DNA of 64,000 nt from positions 248,001 to 312,000 of the forward strand of contig NZ_JACNMU010000002.1 of NCBI RefSeq assembly GCF_014901205.1, read 5' to 3'. Origin of the DNA: Meridianimarinicoccus sp. MJW13. Its GTDB lineage: Bacteria; Pseudomonadota; Alphaproteobacteria; Rhodobacterales; Rhodobacteraceae. Each line of letters opens with the position of its first letter. Within the stretch, counting starts at the first letter, position 1. Made by a program: the position numbers and the translations under genes. Of this stretch, positions 8,730-18,842 are shown piece by piece. The notes beneath the pieces were generated by a model. The model saw only the letters and a program-made list of their open reading frames with translations. It did not search any database and was not told where the DNA came from.

Positions 8730-9419
8730 CTAGCCGTCCTCCCCGCGCGAGGCTTTCCAGCTGGCGGTCAGGGCCTTGTGGTCATAGCGGGTGCGCAACC
8801 AGTCCTCCAACCCGATGGGGGTCTGGGCGGCCTCGGCTTCATAGACGTCGAAGACGTGATCCAGAATGCCGGTGTCGGTGCTGGACAGATGCAGGTATTT
8901 CCAGTGCAGCTGCCGCCGCGCCTCGGCCACGGGCCGCCCGTCGATCACCGCCAGATACAGCGCCGAGGCAAACCCGGCGCGGTCCGAGCCGGACTTGCAA
9001 TGCATCACGAAGGGCCGTTCGACCGTGCGGAACAACTCCAGCAGCGCCAGGATATCCTTGCGCGGCGCCAGCTTGCGGGCGCTCAGGGTGATGTTGTGCA
9101 GGGTCAGGCCCAGCTTGGCACAGGCTTCCTGCTCGAACAGGAAGGGGCTCTGCCGGTTCCGGCCGCGCAGGTTGATGACACTGACGATGCCGCGCTTCTT
9201 GTAGATGCGCAGCCGCTTCGGCGACGGTTGGTTCGAACGCCAGACTCCCGGCGCGATTTCCTCAAGGTTCCACCACACAGTGCGCAGAAAGGCATGGTCC
9301 AGAAGCTGGAAATGCCACCACGCGTGCCGCCGTGCCTTGGGGGTCGAGATATCCCGGCCATAGCGGTCGCGCAGGGCGCGTTCGACCTTCTGGAACTTCG
9401 ACTTCAGGCTGTTTGTCAT
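8730..9419 (-). CDS. Dual-specificity/tyrosine protein phosphatase family protein
   Basis: A 229-residue protein with a cysteine-phosphatase P-loop HCKSGSDRAG (residues 140-149, Cys141 and Arg147 catalytic). An upstream beta strand pair contains RSNQPSPKRLRIYKKRGI, the typical entry region of the DSP/PTP-like family. The N-terminal 50 residues are basic (KSKFQKVERALRDRYGRD). ATG at 9419 is preferred; an in-frame ATG 12 codons upstream is possible. The substrate is unknown. It is divergent from the aminotransferase gene. Confidence 0.82.
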   Translation of the reverse strand: MTNSLKSKFQKVERALRDRYGRDISTPKARRHAWWHFQLLDHAFLRTVWWNLEEIAPGVWRSNQPSPKRLRIYKKRGIVSVINLRGRNRQSPFLFEQEACAKLGLTLHNITLSARKLAPRKDILALLELFRTVERPFVMHCKSGSDRAGFASALYLAVIDGRPVAEARRQLHWKYLHLSSTDTGILDHVFDVYEAEAAQTPIGLEDWLRTRYDHKALTASWKASRGEDG

Positions 9420-9496
9420 CTTGTCTCTCAACTCGCCACTCGGGGACTCTTGCATGCGCGGCCCGGTCCGGGTCCGCGGCTGTGGCTGCGGGCAAA

Positions 9497-9525
9497 TTGA
9501 CCTTGGGGATGCGCCCGCTTACCTG
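9497..9525 (+). promoter_or_regulatory. Candidate sigma-70 promoter of the aminotransferase gene
   Basis: TTGACC and TACCTG are separated by 17 bases, about 30 bases upstream of the ATG at 9554. The -35 box fits the consensus well, the -10 box only in part. Confidence 0.4.
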
Positions 9526-9553
9526 TTTTCAGACGCGTTTGAAAGGTTTTCCA

Positions 9554-10762
9554 ATGTCTCTGTCGCAGGGTCGTTCCTATCTGGCCATCCCCGGGCCGTC
9601 CGTCTTGCCCGACCGCGTGCTGCAGGCCATGCAGCGCCCCGCACCCAACATCTATACCGGAGAACTGGTCGGACTGGTCGACAGCCTGCTGCCCGATCTG
9701 AAGGCCGTGGCGCGCACCGAAGGGAAGGTGGCGATCTACATCTGCAACGGGCATGGGCTGTGGGATGCCACGCTGGCCAATCTGGTAACGCCGGGCGATC
9801 GGCTGCTGGTGTTGAGCACCGGACGGTTTGCCGTCGGCTGGGGCGATGCGGCCCGCGCCATGGGGGCCGAGGTCGACGTCATGGACTTCGGGTTGCGCGG
9901 GGCGATGGATCCCGAGCGGGTCGAGGCCGCGTTGCGGGCCGACACCGGACACCGGATCAAGTCGGTGCTGGTGGCGCATGTGGACACCGCCACCTCGGTG
10001 CGCAACGACATTGCCGCCCTGCGCCGGGCCATGGACGCGGCGGGCCATCCGGCATTGCTGTTGGTGGATTGCATTGCCAGCCTTGGCTGCGATCCCTTCG
10101 AGATGGATGCCTGGGGTGTCGATGTGATGATCGCCGCCAGCCAGAAGGGGCTGATGACGCCGCCGGGGCTGGGATTTGTCTTTTTCAACGACCGCGCCGA
10201 CCTTGTGCGCAAGGGGCTGGACCGCGTGCCGCGCTACTGGGACTGGACCCCGCGCACCGAGGCCGCGCTGTTCTACCAGTTGTTCTGCGGCACCGCCCCG
10301 ACCCATCACCTGTTTGCCCTGCGCGAGGCGCTGACCATGCTGGTGCACGAAGAAGGGCTCACCCACGCGCTGGCGCGTCATGCCACGCTGGCCCGCTGCG
10401 TCTGGGCCGCGGCCGAGGCGTGGCAGGCCGGGGGCGGGCCGATGCTGAACATTGCCGAACGCGGCGCGCGCAGCCATGCGGTGACGGCGCTGACCACGGT
10501 CGCGGTCGCGGATGGCACGCGTCTGCGCGACTGGATGGAACAGCAGGCGGGGGTGACGCTGGGCATCGGGTTGGGCATGGTGGCGCCGGGCAACCCGGAG
10601 TGGCACCGGTACTTCCGAATCGGGCATATGGGGCATGTGAATGCGCATATGGTTCTGGGGGTGCTGGCCAGCCTTCAGGCCGGTCTGGTGGCGCTGGACA
10701 TTCCGCATGGAACCGGCGCGCTGGACGCTGCCGCGCGGGTCTGTGCCGGGGCAAGCGGTTAA
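9554..10762 (+). CDS. Class V aminotransferase (alanine/serine-glyoxylate aminotransferase family)
   Basis: A 402-residue PLP enzyme. The Schiff-base lysine is Lys198 in ASQKGLMTPPGLGFV, preceded by LLLVDCIASLG with the cofactor-binding Asp. The phrase AIPGPSVLPDRVLQAM is the usual start of alanine-glyoxylate and serine-glyoxylate aminotransferases. The start follows GAAAGGTTTTCCA; longer in-frame extensions upstream lack a ribosome site. The enzyme could feed glyoxylate and serine metabolism, which would suit an organism with the ethylmalonyl-CoA pathway, but the amino donor cannot be assigned from sequence. Confidence 0.82.
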   Translation: MSLSQGRSYLAIPGPSVLPDRVLQAMQRPAPNIYTGELVGLVDSLLPDLKAVARTEGKVAIYICNGHGLWDATLANLVTPGDRLLVLSTGRFAVGWGDAARAMGAEVDVMDFGLRGAMDPERVEAALRADTGHRIKSVLVAHVDTATSVRNDIAALRRAMDAAGHPALLLVDCIASLGCDPFEMDAWGVDVMIAASQKGLMTPPGLGFVFFNDRADLVRKGLDRVPRYWDWTPRTEAALFYQLFCGTAPTHHLFALREALTMLVHEEGLTHALARHATLARCVWAAAEAWQAGGGPMLNIAERGARSHAVTALTTVAVADGTRLRDWMEQQAGVTLGIGLGMVAPGNPEWHRYFRIGHMGHVNAHMVLGVLASLQAGLVALDIPHGTGALDAAARVCAGASG

Positions 10763-10764
10763 GA

Positions 10765-11094
10765 TCACTTCAGAAACTTGCGTCGGGCTTCCTGCGCGAT
10801 GGCGTGTTTCAATTGCAGGTCCGCGACCTTTGACATCGCTGTCTTGCGATCTTCGGGGGCCGCGTTGGCCAGTTCGGTCAGGGCCTGATCAAGGGCCTGC
10901 TTGAGGCGGATTTCCTCGGGCAAGGCGCCGGCTTCGGCCATCAGGCGATGGCCCACTGCGGTGCCGGCGTCGATCAGCGCGTCGCCGGGACGATAGGGCA
11001 GGGGCTTGCCCGCGCCGGACAGGTCAGAGAACTGGCCTTCGGCCTCGGCGCGGCGAATGCGGCTTTCGGTGAGGGTGGCGAGCGAGCGGATCAT
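10765..11094 (-). CDS. DUF1992 family protein
   Basis: A 109-residue protein containing the DUF1992 core (ESRIRRAEAEGQFSDLSGAGKPL), a family also found as a C-terminal module of some DnaJ-type proteins. The remainder is helical and charged. It converges tail-to-tail with the aminotransferase gene, with two bases between the stop codons, and lies 40 bases downstream of valS on the same strand. Function is unknown. Confidence 0.82.
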   Translation of the reverse strand: MIRSLATLTESRIRRAEAEGQFSDLSGAGKPLPYRPGDALIDAGTAVGHRLMAEAGALPEEIRLKQALDQALTELANAAPEDRKTAMSKVADLQLKHAIAQEARRKFLK

Positions 11095-11134
11095 GCCCCC
11101 AAGATGGGTCTGATCCGCCTGTTTTTCAAGAGCC

Positions 11135-14100
11135 TTAGCCCAGTTCGGCCAGACGCGTCAGCGCCGCTTTCACACGGGTTTCCTCGTCTTCCTTGACGGC
11201 CAGCAACTCGCGGGTTTCGACGATCACCTCTTCGGGGGCGCTTTCGACGAACTTGGGATTGTTCAGTCGACCACGCAGGCCACCCAGATCCTTGGCCAGC
11301 TTGCCGAGGGTCTTTTCGAGCCGGGCCTGTTCCTCGTCCACGTCGATGACATCGGCCACCGGCAGCGCGAAGGTGCCGCCTTCCACGGCGACGGTCACAC
11401 ATCCCTTGGGCAAGTCACTGACGGTGCTGATCTTTTCGATCCGCGCCAGTTTCTGGATCAGGGCGGCGTTGCGCGACAGGGCCTGGCCCCCGGTTGGGTC
11501 CAGTTCCAGTTGCAGCAATTCCAGCTTCAGACCGGCGGGCACATGCATCTGGGCCCGGACCGAGCGGATTTCGTCGATCAGGGAGATCACCCAGTTCATC
11601 TCGCGATCTGCGGATTTGTCCAGCAATTCCGAGGTCTTGTAGGTCGGCCAGTCCGAAACCACCAACAGATCGTCGCGCTTGGCCGTCAGGCCCCAAAGCT
11701 CTTCGGTGATGAAGGGCATGATGGGATGCAGCAGGATCATGCACTGGTCCAGAACCCAGCCCATGGTGGCGCGGGTTTCGGCCACCACGGCAGGATCGTC
11801 CGAGGCCAGCAGCGGCTTGGCGAATTCGACGTACCAGTCGCAGACCTTGCCCCAGACAAAGCCGTACAGCGCATGCGCCGCGTCGTTGAACCGGTAGCTG
11901 TCCAGCGCCGCATCGACGGTTTCCAGCGTGCGGGCGGTTTCGCCGATGATCCAGATATTGGCGGTCTGGATGGCGTCTGGTGCGTGTATGGCGGGCGTAT
12001 GGCTGCCGTCGGCGCCGTAGACCTCGTTCATCTCGGCGTAGCGCACGGCATTCCACAGCTTGGTGCCGAAGTTGCGATAGCCGGCGATGCGATCCTTCGA
12101 CAGTTTCAGCACCCCACCCAGCGAGGCCATGGCGGTATTGGTGAAGCGCAGCGCATCGGCGCCGTATTCATCGACGATGTCCAGCGGGTCGATGACGTTG
12201 CCGGTGGTCTTGGACATCTTCTTGCCCTTCTCGTCCCGCACCAGCCCGTGCAGATAGACGGTGTGGAAGGGTTCGGTGTCCATCACCGCGAGGCTCATCA
12301 TCATCATCCGGGCGACCCAGAAGAACAGGATGTCCTGCCCGGTGATCAGCACCGAGGTCGGGAAATACCGCGCCAGTTCCGGCGTCTTCTGCGGCCAGCC
12401 CAAAGTGCCAAAGGGCCACAGACCGGACGAGAACCAGGTGTCGAGCACATCCGGGTCGCGCCAGACCGGGTAGACCAGATGGGTCGGGTCGTCGCTGACA
12501 TTGTATTCGGCCAGGCTTTCGGCCAGCAGATGCACGGCTGCCTGATAGTCCTTAACCTCGACGATGCGGGCCACATGCAGCGGCGTCGGCAGGTTGGCAA
12601 GATCGCGGCGGAACTTTTCTGACACGGCCTCCAGATCGGCAGCGCAATGGTGCGTGGGGGCGGCGTGGTTGTAGCTGCCCTCGCGCAGCAGGCGGAACAG
12701 TTCGACGTCGTCGAGATCGCCCTCCTCGGGGCCAAGCTCGCTGGGTTCGGGCCAGATGTTCAGGCCGTACCAGACCGGGATCTGGTGGCCCCACCAAAGC
12801 TGGCGCGAGATGCACCACGGCTCGATGTTCTCAAGCCAGTTGTAATAGGTCTTCTCGCCGCTTTCGGGCATGATGACCGTGCGGCCTTCGCGCACCGAAT
12901 CCAGCGCCGGGCCGACGATCTTGTCGGCATCCACGAACCACTGGTCGGTGAGCATCGGCTCGATCACCACCTTCGAGCGGTCGCCATAGGGCTGCATGAT
13001 CGGCTTGGCTTCCACCAGCGGCACCTGCGTGACCTCTTCGGCTTCGGCGCCTTTCTTTTTCTTCGGCGTGCCCAGGCGCGGATCGTCCGAGGTGGTCATC
13101 ACGGCCAGACCTTCGGCGGTGATGTCGGCCACCACCCGTTCGCGTGCCTCGAACCGGTCCAGCCCGCGGTATTCCTCGGGGACGAGGTTCATGGCGGCGA
13201 TGGAGGCCTCGGTGAACTCGGCCTCGCCGTTGGCGATACGCTGGGCTTCGGCGGCTTCCTCGGCATAGGGGCGGCCATCGGCACGCAGGTGTCCCCTGGT
13301 GTCCATCAGGTTGTACATCGGGATGCCGCCGCGTTTGGCAACCTGATAGTCGTTGAAGTCATGCGCCCCGGTGATCTTCACTGCGCCCGAGCCGAAGGTC
13401 GGATCGGGGTAGTCGTCGGTGATGATCGGGATCAGGCGGCGGTGGTCTTTCGGGCCGACCGGGATCTCGCACAGCTTGCCAATGATCGGCGCATAGCGGG
13501 CGTCCGAGGGATGCACCGCGACCGCGCCATCGCCCAGCATGGTTTCGGGCCGGGTGGTGGCGATGGAAATATAGTCGCGGGTCTCGCGCAGGGTGACGGT
13601 GCCGTCCTCGTCCTTCTCGACGTATTCATAGGTTTCACCGCCCGCCAGCGGGTACTTGAAGTGCCACATGTGGCCCGGCGTCTCGACGTTCTCGACCTCA
13701 AGATCCGAGATCGCGGTTTCGAAATGCGGGTCCCAGTTGACCAGCCGCTTGCCGCGATAGATCAGGCCCTTTTCGTACATGTCCACGAAGACCTTGATGA
13801 CGGCATCGTGGAAATCGGGCGAGTTTTCGTGCCCGACACGCGGATCGCCCGGCGCACCGGCCATGGTGAAGGCGTTGCGGTCCCAGTCGCAGGAACAGCC
13901 CAGACGCTGCAGCTGCTCGATGATGGTGCCGCCGGATTCGGCCTTCCATTCCCAGACCTTGGCGATGAAATCCTCGCGCGACAGATCGGTGCGGCGCAGG
14001 TTGCTTTCCGCCTTCAGCTTCTTTTCGACCTGAAGCTGGGTGGCAATGCCGGCGTGATCCTGTCCGGGCTGCCACAGGGTGTCGAAGCCGCGCATCCGGT

Positions 14101-14305
14101 GCCAGCGCACAAGGATATCTTGCAACGTGTTGTTGAACGCGTGGCCGACATGCAGCGCACCGGTCACATTGGGTGGCGGGATCATGACGCAGAAGCTGTC
14201 ATCGCGTGAGCGGTTGGCCCCGGCCCGGAATGCGCCGGTGTCTTGCCACGCCTGGCTGATCCGCGCTTCGGCCTCGGCCGCGTTGAAGGTCTTTTCCATT
14301 GCCAT
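11135..14305 (-). CDS. valS: Valyl-tRNA synthetase
   Basis: A 1056-residue class I synthetase that charges tRNA-Val. The HIGH box appears as HVGH (residues 52-55, within [14 protein letters not shown]) and the KMSKS loop as KKMSKTTGN near residue 695. An editing domain with [12 protein letters not shown], a C-terminal anticodon-binding domain and a final coiled coil (about 980-1056) are in the expected order. It is about 100 residues longer than the E. coli enzyme. Part of the extra length is a segment in the catalytic insert (around [20 protein letters not shown]). ATGs at 14305 and 14299 are both possible. Confidence 0.95.
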   Translation of the reverse strand: MAMEKTFNAAEAEARISQAWQDTGAFRAGANRSRDDSFCVMIPPPNVTGALHVGHAFNNTLQDILVRWHRMRGFDTLWQPGQDHAGIATQLQVEKKLKAESNLRRTDLSREDFIAKVWEWKAESGGTIIEQLQRLGCSCDWDRNAFTMAGAPGDPRVGHENSPDFHDAVIKVFVDMYEKGLIYRGKRLVNWDPHFETAISDLEVENVETPGHMWHFKYPLAGGETYEYVEKDEDGTVTLRETRDYISIATTRPETMLGDGAVAVHPSDARYAPIIGKLCEIPVGPKDHRRLIPIITDDYPDPTFGSGAVKITGAHDFNDYQVAKRGGIPMYNLMDTRGHLRADGRPYAEEAAEAQRIANGEAEFTEASIAAMNLVPEEYRGLDRFEARERVVADITAEGLAVMTTSDDPRLGTPKKKKGAEAEEVTQVPLVEAKPIMQPYGDRSKVVIEPMLTDQWFVDADKIVGPALDSVREGRTVIMPESGEKTYYNWLENIEPWCISRQLWWGHQIPVWYGLNIWPEPSELGPEEGDLDDVELFRLLREGSYNHAAPTHHCAADLEAVSEKFRRDLANLPTPLHVARIVEVKDYQAAVHLLAESLAEYNVSDDPTHLVYPVWRDPDVLDTWFSSGLWPFGTLGWPQKTPELARYFPTSVLITGQDILFFWVARMMMMSLAVMDTEPFHTVYLHGLVRDEKGKKMSKTTGNVIDPLDIVDEYGADALRFTNTAMASLGGVLKLSKDRIAGYRNFGTKLWNAVRYAEMNEVYGADGSHTPAIHAPDAIQTANIWIIGETARTLETVDAALDSYRFNDAAHALYGFVWGKVCDWYVEFAKPLLASDDPAVVAETRATMGWVLDQCMILLHPIMPFITEELWGLTAKRDDLLVVSDWPTYKTSELLDKSADREMNWVISLIDEIRSVRAQMHVPAGLKLELLQLELDPTGGQALSRNAALIQKLARIEKISTVSDLPKGCVTVAVEGGTFALPVADVIDVDEEQARLEKTLGKLAKDLGGLRGRLNNPKFVESAPEEVIVETRELLAVKEDEETRVKAALTRLAELG

Positions 14306-14534
14306 GCGTCTGGTCCCCGAGTTCAAGCGTTGCGCGTCGGCATAGCGAATGCGCGGGCCAAGGCCAAGGGGGCGGTGGCATTGGCTGTGTGCACCGTGTG
14401 TTGCATCGGGGCTGTGTGCAGCGCCTGTTACAGCCCCTGCACAATTTGTGAGGGAAAATGATGGGCCGGGGCATCGCTTGTTAAGCGGTTGCGACCTATC
14501 TTTGATTTGGAATGCCAACGGATGGAGGGTCAGC

Positions 14535-15572
14535 GTGACAGGGCGCGCATCACGGTACATCACCACACAACGGCGGGCGGGGGATGCTCCGCGCACGCAT
14601 GTGGTAATTCTGGATGGCACGCTGAGTTCGCTGGACGCCGGCCGCAGCACCAATGCCGGGCGCATCTTCAAGCTGCTGATGGACCTGCCCGCCGCCGACC
14701 GGCCTTCGGTCTATTACGAGGAAGGCATCCAGTGGCGGCAATGGCGGTCCTGCACAGATGTGATGACCGGGCGCGGCATCAACCGGCAGATCCGCCGCGC
14801 CTATGGGTTCCTCGCCTCGCGCTATCAGCCCGGTGACCGGATCTTCCTGTTCGGCTATTCGCGCGGTGCCTTCGCCGTGCGCTCTTTGGCCGGGGTCATC
14901 GACCGGGTCGGGCTGCTGAAACCGCATCGCGCCACCGAGCGGATGATCCGGCAGTTGTACCGCCATTATGAAACCGATCCCCATGGCCGCCACGCCCGCC
15001 TGTTCGCCGAGAAATTCTGCCGTCCAGGGGTGGAGATCGAGATGGTGGGCGTCTTCGACACGGTCAAGGCGTTGGGCTGGCGGTTCCCGATACTGGCCGA
15101 ACTGACCGACAAGGCGCATGACTTCCATTCGACGCATCTGGGCCACACGATCCGCCACGGCTTTCACGCGCTGGCCCTGCACGAGACCCGCGAGGCCTTC
15201 GAGCCGCAGCTGTGGACATGTCCCAAAGGCTGGACCGGCCATGTAGAGCAGGTCTGGTTCCGGGGCACCCATGGCGATATCGGTGGGCAGTTGTCGGGGT
15301 TCGATGCAGCGCGGCCGCTGGCCAATATTCCGCTGGTCTGGATGCTGGAAAAGGCCGAGGCCTGCGGGCTGACGCTGCCCACGGACTGGCGTGCGCGCTA
15401 TCCGATGGATCCGCAAGCGCCCAGTTGCGGCTGGCGCGGCTGGTCGCGGATATTTCCGCTGCGCAAGCGCCGGGTGGTCGGGCGCGACCCGTCCGAAAGC
15501 CTGCATCCCACCGCGCGCAACACCCGCAAGGTGCCCGGCGCCGAGGATTTGCCGCTGGCACAGGCAGGATAA
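14535..15572 (+). CDS. DUF2235 alpha/beta hydrolase (Tle1-like catalytic fold)
   Basis: A 345-residue protein of the DUF2235 family, the fold of the T6SS phospholipase effector Tle1 and of many uncharacterised hydrolases. The nucleophile elbow GYSRG is at 107-111. [12 protein letters not shown] supplies the likely acid and [11 protein letters not shown] the likely histidine. There is no signal peptide. The start is GTG at 14535, chosen because GGAGGG lies six bases upstream. It is divergent from valS and followed 89 bases later by a membrane-protein gene on the same strand. No T6SS structural gene is in the window, so an effector role is not supported here. Confidence 0.82.
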   Translation: MTGRASRYITTQRRAGDAPRTHVVILDGTLSSLDAGRSTNAGRIFKLLMDLPAADRPSVYYEEGIQWRQWRSCTDVMTGRGINRQIRRAYGFLASRYQPGDRIFLFGYSRGAFAVRSLAGVIDRVGLLKPHRATERMIRQLYRHYETDPHGRHARLFAEKFCRPGVEIEMVGVFDTVKALGWRFPILAELTDKAHDFHSTHLGHTIRHGFHALALHETREAFEPQLWTCPKGWTGHVEQVWFRGTHGDIGGQLSGFDAARPLANIPLVWMLEKAEACGLTLPTDWRARYPMDPQAPSCGWRGWSRIFPLRKRRVVGRDPSESLHPTARNTRKVPGAEDLPLAQAG

Positions 15573-15661
15573 CCCGAAGACCACCGGGGGTCGGACCAAG
15601 TTTCCGTTGCGGCACCGGTCGGAGGCGCGCAAGCTGACTCCGGAAATCGGAGGGTATTGCA

Positions 15662-16819
15662 ATGGAAATGCTGGAAGTCGGGCTGGCGTTTACGGTCGCC
15701 ATGATCCTGTTTTCATCCGTGGTCTCGGCCCTGGTTGAAACCATTCTGCGCAGCCTGGCGTTGCGGCGGCGCTATGTCGCCAACAGCGTGCGGAGCATGT
15801 TGCAGGATCTGATTGCGCGGCATGCGGGCGAGACCTTCCTCGCAGCCGCCCCGGCCAAGGCCAATCCAGAGGAACAGGCGCAGGCCACGGACGCCTGGAT
15901 CGAGGATCTGACAGACGATCTGACCTGCAACCGGTCCAAGTGGGATCCGAAGGTCAACAACCAGATCAAGGGCAAGGACTACAAGCGGGTCGAGAACCTG
16001 TCCCTGACCGGGCTGGCGACGCGGCTGGTGGAAAACCCGCTGGGCGAGGCCATCAAGGCCGGGGCGCCGGGCGACATTGCCAGACAAAGGGACCAATGGA
16101 ACATCGTGCTGCGCTGCTATGCCCGGCACAAGGCGCTGACTTCTGAACGTCACCGGATCGTCGCCAATCGCACGGCGGTTCTGGTGGCGATCGTCTTTGC
16201 CTTTGTGTTCAACGTGCACGCCGGGCGTCTGGTCGCGCATTTCAGCACCAGCGTGGATGTGCGCGAGAAACTCATCGCCAACCCTGAGCAGATCATAGAG
16301 GACGCGAATGATGCCGTGGAGGCGCTGAATGCACTGGGCGCGGAGGCGTCACCAGAGGAAAAAGAAGTCGTGGAAGCGTTTCAGGTGGCCGCCGGAAGCC
16401 TGGAACCGCTGACTGCCGACGGCACCCTGCCGATCGGGGTCAAATACTATCCCTATTGCGATGTGTTCGCCAAGGAAGGGGAGCCCCGGATCTGCCCGCC
16501 GGACAACAACGGCCTGGTGCTGTGGATCGTGAACGTGCTTCTGGCCGGGATCCTGATCGGCCTGGGCGGGCCGTTCTGGTATCGCGTGTTCGACGGGCTT
16601 TCAAACCTGACCAAGATCCTGAGCAGTTGGAAAGGAACCTCCAAGAACCGCGAAACCCTGCAACCCCCGACCCAGGCGGAAAGCAATCGCGCCGGAAATG
16701 AGGTCAGTGCGGTTGTGGAAGAGATCCTGCAGGTCACCAATGGCGAAGCCTACACGTTGCCGCCGGATTGGAGGGCCGCGCCGTCTTCGAAACCAGCATC
16801 GGACAGGGCCACGACCTGA
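15662..16819 (+). CDS. Membrane protein of unknown function
   Basis: A 385-residue protein I do not recognise. Three hydrophobic segments are visible at about 5-27, 170-188 and 283-303. A soluble stretch of about 140 residues lies between the first two. A second of about 95 residues, with Cys266 and Cys278 and an acidic helical part, lies between the last two. The tail after 305 is polar. The start has GGAGGG nine bases upstream (CGGAGGGTATTGCA). It follows the DUF2235 gene with an 89-base spacer and may be cotranscribed with it. It ends in a convergent junction with metF. Confidence 0.75.
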   Translation: MEMLEVGLAFTVAMILFSSVVSALVETILRSLALRRRYVANSVRSMLQDLIARHAGETFLAAAPAKANPEEQAQATDAWIEDLTDDLTCNRSKWDPKVNNQIKGKDYKRVENLSLTGLATRLVENPLGEAIKAGAPGDIARQRDQWNIVLRCYARHKALTSERHRIVANRTAVLVAIVFAFVFNVHAGRLVAHFSTSVDVREKLIANPEQIIEDANDAVEALNALGAEASPEEKEVVEAFQVAAGSLEPLTADGTLPIGVKYYPYCDVFAKEGEPRICPPDNNGLVLWIVNVLLAGILIGLGGPFWYRVFDGLSNLTKILSSWKGTSKNRETLQPPTQAESNRAGNEVSAVVEEILQVTNGEAYTLPPDWRAAPSSKPASDRATT

Positions 16820-16826
16820 ACGCAAT

Positions 16827-16877
16827 TGGGCCACCTGTGGCGGGTCCGGACGCTCCGAACCTGCCGCAGGTGGCCCA
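16827..16877. terminator. Long near-perfect hairpin between convergent genes
   Basis: Twenty-four bases (16827-16850) pair with 16854-16877 around a three-base CGC loop, with one mismatch and two G-T pairs. Outer arms are TGGGCCACCTG and CAGGTGGCCCA. It fills the 74-base gap between the membrane-protein stop and the metF stop, the place for a bidirectional terminator, but there is no T-run on either side. Confidence 0.7.
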
Positions 16878-16893
16878 TGCATTCTGGCTGGTC

Positions 16894-17760
16894 TCAGGCG
16901 ACTTTTTCCAGCGAGCTTTCCTGCGTCACGCCCAGGGCATGGCAGATGTCGCGGGTCAGATGCGGCTTGTTCAGGGTGTAGAAGTGCAGGTCTTCGACCC
17001 CTTCCTCCAGCAGATCGCTGCACAGTTCTGTGCACAGTGCGGTGGCCAGAAGCTCTTCACGGTCATCGCGCTTGGCGGCGGCAAAGGCCGCGTCCAGTTC
17101 CGCGGGCACATGGGTGCCGCAGCGCTGGGCAAACTTGCGCACTCCGTTCCAGTTTTCGATGGGCAGGACGCCGGGGATGATCGGGGCGTTGATGCCCGCA
17201 GCCGCGCAGCGGTCGCGGAAGCGCAGGAAGGTTTCGGCCTCGAAGAAGAACTGGGTGATGGCGGAATGGGCGCCGGCGTCGATCTTGCGCTTCAGCCAGT
17301 CCACATCGGCCTGAGCATCGGAAGCCTCGGGGTGCGGATCGGGATAGGCGCCGACGCGCAGCTTGAACTTGCCGGTGTCGGCCAGCGCCGAGATCAGCTC
17401 GCACGAATTGGCAAACCCGTCCGGGTGCGGCACGAAGGCATCGGATCCCTGGGGCGGGTCGCCGCGCAGGGCGACGATCTCGGTCACGCCGGCCTGGGCA
17501 TAAGCCTCGGCAATCTCAAGGGTTTCGGCGCGGGTGGCATCGACGCAGGTCAGATGTGCTGCGACGTTCAGGCCGTAATGCTTGTGGATCGTCGCCACCG
17601 CTTCATGGGTCAGCTTGCGGGTGGTTCCGCCGGCGCCATAGGTGACCGAGACGAAATTCGGGGTCAGCGGGGCCAATGTCTGGACCGTATCCCACAGGCG
17701 GAACGCGGCATCCAGCGACTTCGGCGGGAAGAATTCGAAAGAGATTCGCGGCTGTGTCAT
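16894..17760 (-). CDS. metF: 5,10-methylenetetrahydrofolate reductase
   Basis: A 288-residue flavoenzyme that reduces methylene-THF to methyl-THF for methionine synthesis. It opens with ISFEFFPPKS, the family start with the catalytic Glu. Further on are VSVTYGAGGTTR, HLTCVDATRAE, VALRGDPPQGSD and ITQFFFEAETFLRF, all standard MetF motifs. ATG at 17760 is chosen; an upstream in-frame extension would read through the regulatory region. It is divergent from a MetR-type regulator gene, with a matching operator between them. Confidence 0.92.
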   Translation of the reverse strand: MTQPRISFEFFPPKSLDAAFRLWDTVQTLAPLTPNFVSVTYGAGGTTRKLTHEAVATIHKHYGLNVAAHLTCVDATRAETLEIAEAYAQAGVTEIVALRGDPPQGSDAFVPHPDGFANSCELISALADTGKFKLRVGAYPDPHPEASDAQADVDWLKRKIDAGAHSAITQFFFEAETFLRFRDRCAAAGINAPIIPGVLPIENWNGVRKFAQRCGTHVPAELDAAFAAAKRDDREELLATALCTELCSDLLEEGVEDLHFYTLNKPHLTRDICHALGVTQESSLEKVA

Positions 17761-17805
17761 CACATGTCCTTTACGTTTGATCGTGACATGCCATGGATTT
17801 GGTGG

Positions 17806-17818
17806 TGAAACAAATTCA
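17806..17818. promoter_or_regulatory. MetR operator
   Basis: TGAAACAAATTCA matches the MetR consensus TGAA-N5-TTCA exactly. It lies 46 bases upstream of the metF ATG and 34 bases upstream of the metR ATG, so one regulator dimer could control both genes. Confidence 0.75.
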
Positions 17819-17851
17819 TAATCCTCAACAAGGTTATGAAGGATCTGCATA

Positions 17852-18757
17852 ATGTATCTGGAGCTGAAGCATCTGCGCGCCGTGCGGGCCATCCACGAGG
17901 CCGGCGGGCTGGCGCGGGCCGCCGATACGCTGAACATGACGCAATCGGCCCTGTCGCATCAGATCAAGGCCATGGAAACGCTGGCCGGGGTCGAGTTGTT
18001 CGTGCGTCGGGCCAAGCCGATGCGGCTGTCGCCGTCGGGGCAGAAGCTGCTGCGGCTGGCCGAGCGCGTGCTGCCCGAGATCGAGGCCGTCGAGGAGGAA
18101 CTGCGCGGCGACGAGGCCGGGCGCAGCGGGCGGCTGCATATCGCCATCGAATGCCACGCCTGTTTCGACTGGCTGCTGCCGGTGCTGGAAAGTTTCCGAC
18201 GCGCCTGGCCCGATATCGACGTGGATATCCGCCCCGGCCTGTCGTTCAACGCGCTGCCGGCGCTGCAGAAGGCCGAGGTCGATCTGGTGGTATCTTCGGA
18301 CCCCGAGGATCTGGACGGCATCACCTTCGCGCCGCTGTTCGACTATGATCCGGTGTTCATCTGCGCGGCCCAGCATCCGCTGGCCGAAAAGCCCTGGGTC
18401 GAGGCCGGGGATTTTCGTGGCGAGACGCTGATCACCTATCCAGTGGATGCCGCGCGGCTGGATGTGTTTACCCAGTTGCTGACCCCGGCGGGAGTGACCC
18501 CGCGCGCGGTGCGTCAGGTAGAGCTGACGGCGGTGATCCTGATGCTGGTGGCGTCGAATCGCGGGGTGGCGGTGCTGCCCGACTGGGTGGTGCGGGCGGT
18601 GCGGGCCCATCCCGATTACGCCATTCGTCCCCTGACCGCGACCGGCGTCACGCGCCGCCTGTATGCGGCCACCCGGACCGAGGATCTGGCCCGCCCCTAT
18701 ATGGCGCATGTGCTGCGGCTGGCGCGCAGCGAGCCGGTGAAACTGCTGCGGGTGTGA
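17852..18757 (+). CDS. metR: LysR-family regulator MetR
   Basis: A 301-residue LysR-type activator. The winged-helix N-terminus includes LARAADTLNMTQSALSHQIKA (about residues 21-41) and the effector-binding domain begins near residue 90. The phrase RGRLHIAIECHACFDWLLPVL-like core (IAIECHACFDWLLPVL) is typical of MetR, whose co-inducer is homocysteine. It is divergent from metF with a consensus MetR box in the 91-base gap, which supports the assignment strongly. Autoregulation is likely by family precedent. Confidence 0.88.
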   Translation: MYLELKHLRAVRAIHEAGGLARAADTLNMTQSALSHQIKAMETLAGVELFVRRAKPMRLSPSGQKLLRLAERVLPEIEAVEEELRGDEAGRSGRLHIAIECHACFDWLLPVLESFRRAWPDIDVDIRPGLSFNALPALQKAEVDLVVSSDPEDLDGITFAPLFDYDPVFICAAQHPLAEKPWVEAGDFRGETLITYPVDAARLDVFTQLLTPAGVTPRAVRQVELTAVILMLVASNRGVAVLPDWVVRAVRAHPDYAIRPLTATGVTRRLYAATRTEDLARPYMAHVLRLARSEPVKLLRV

Positions 18758-18842
18758 GGGCCGAACAGTTTTTCACCGCCGTTGACTGGACGCTGTTGGG
18801 CACGGCGACTATACGCGGCGTTTGAAGCAACGGAGCGCGATC

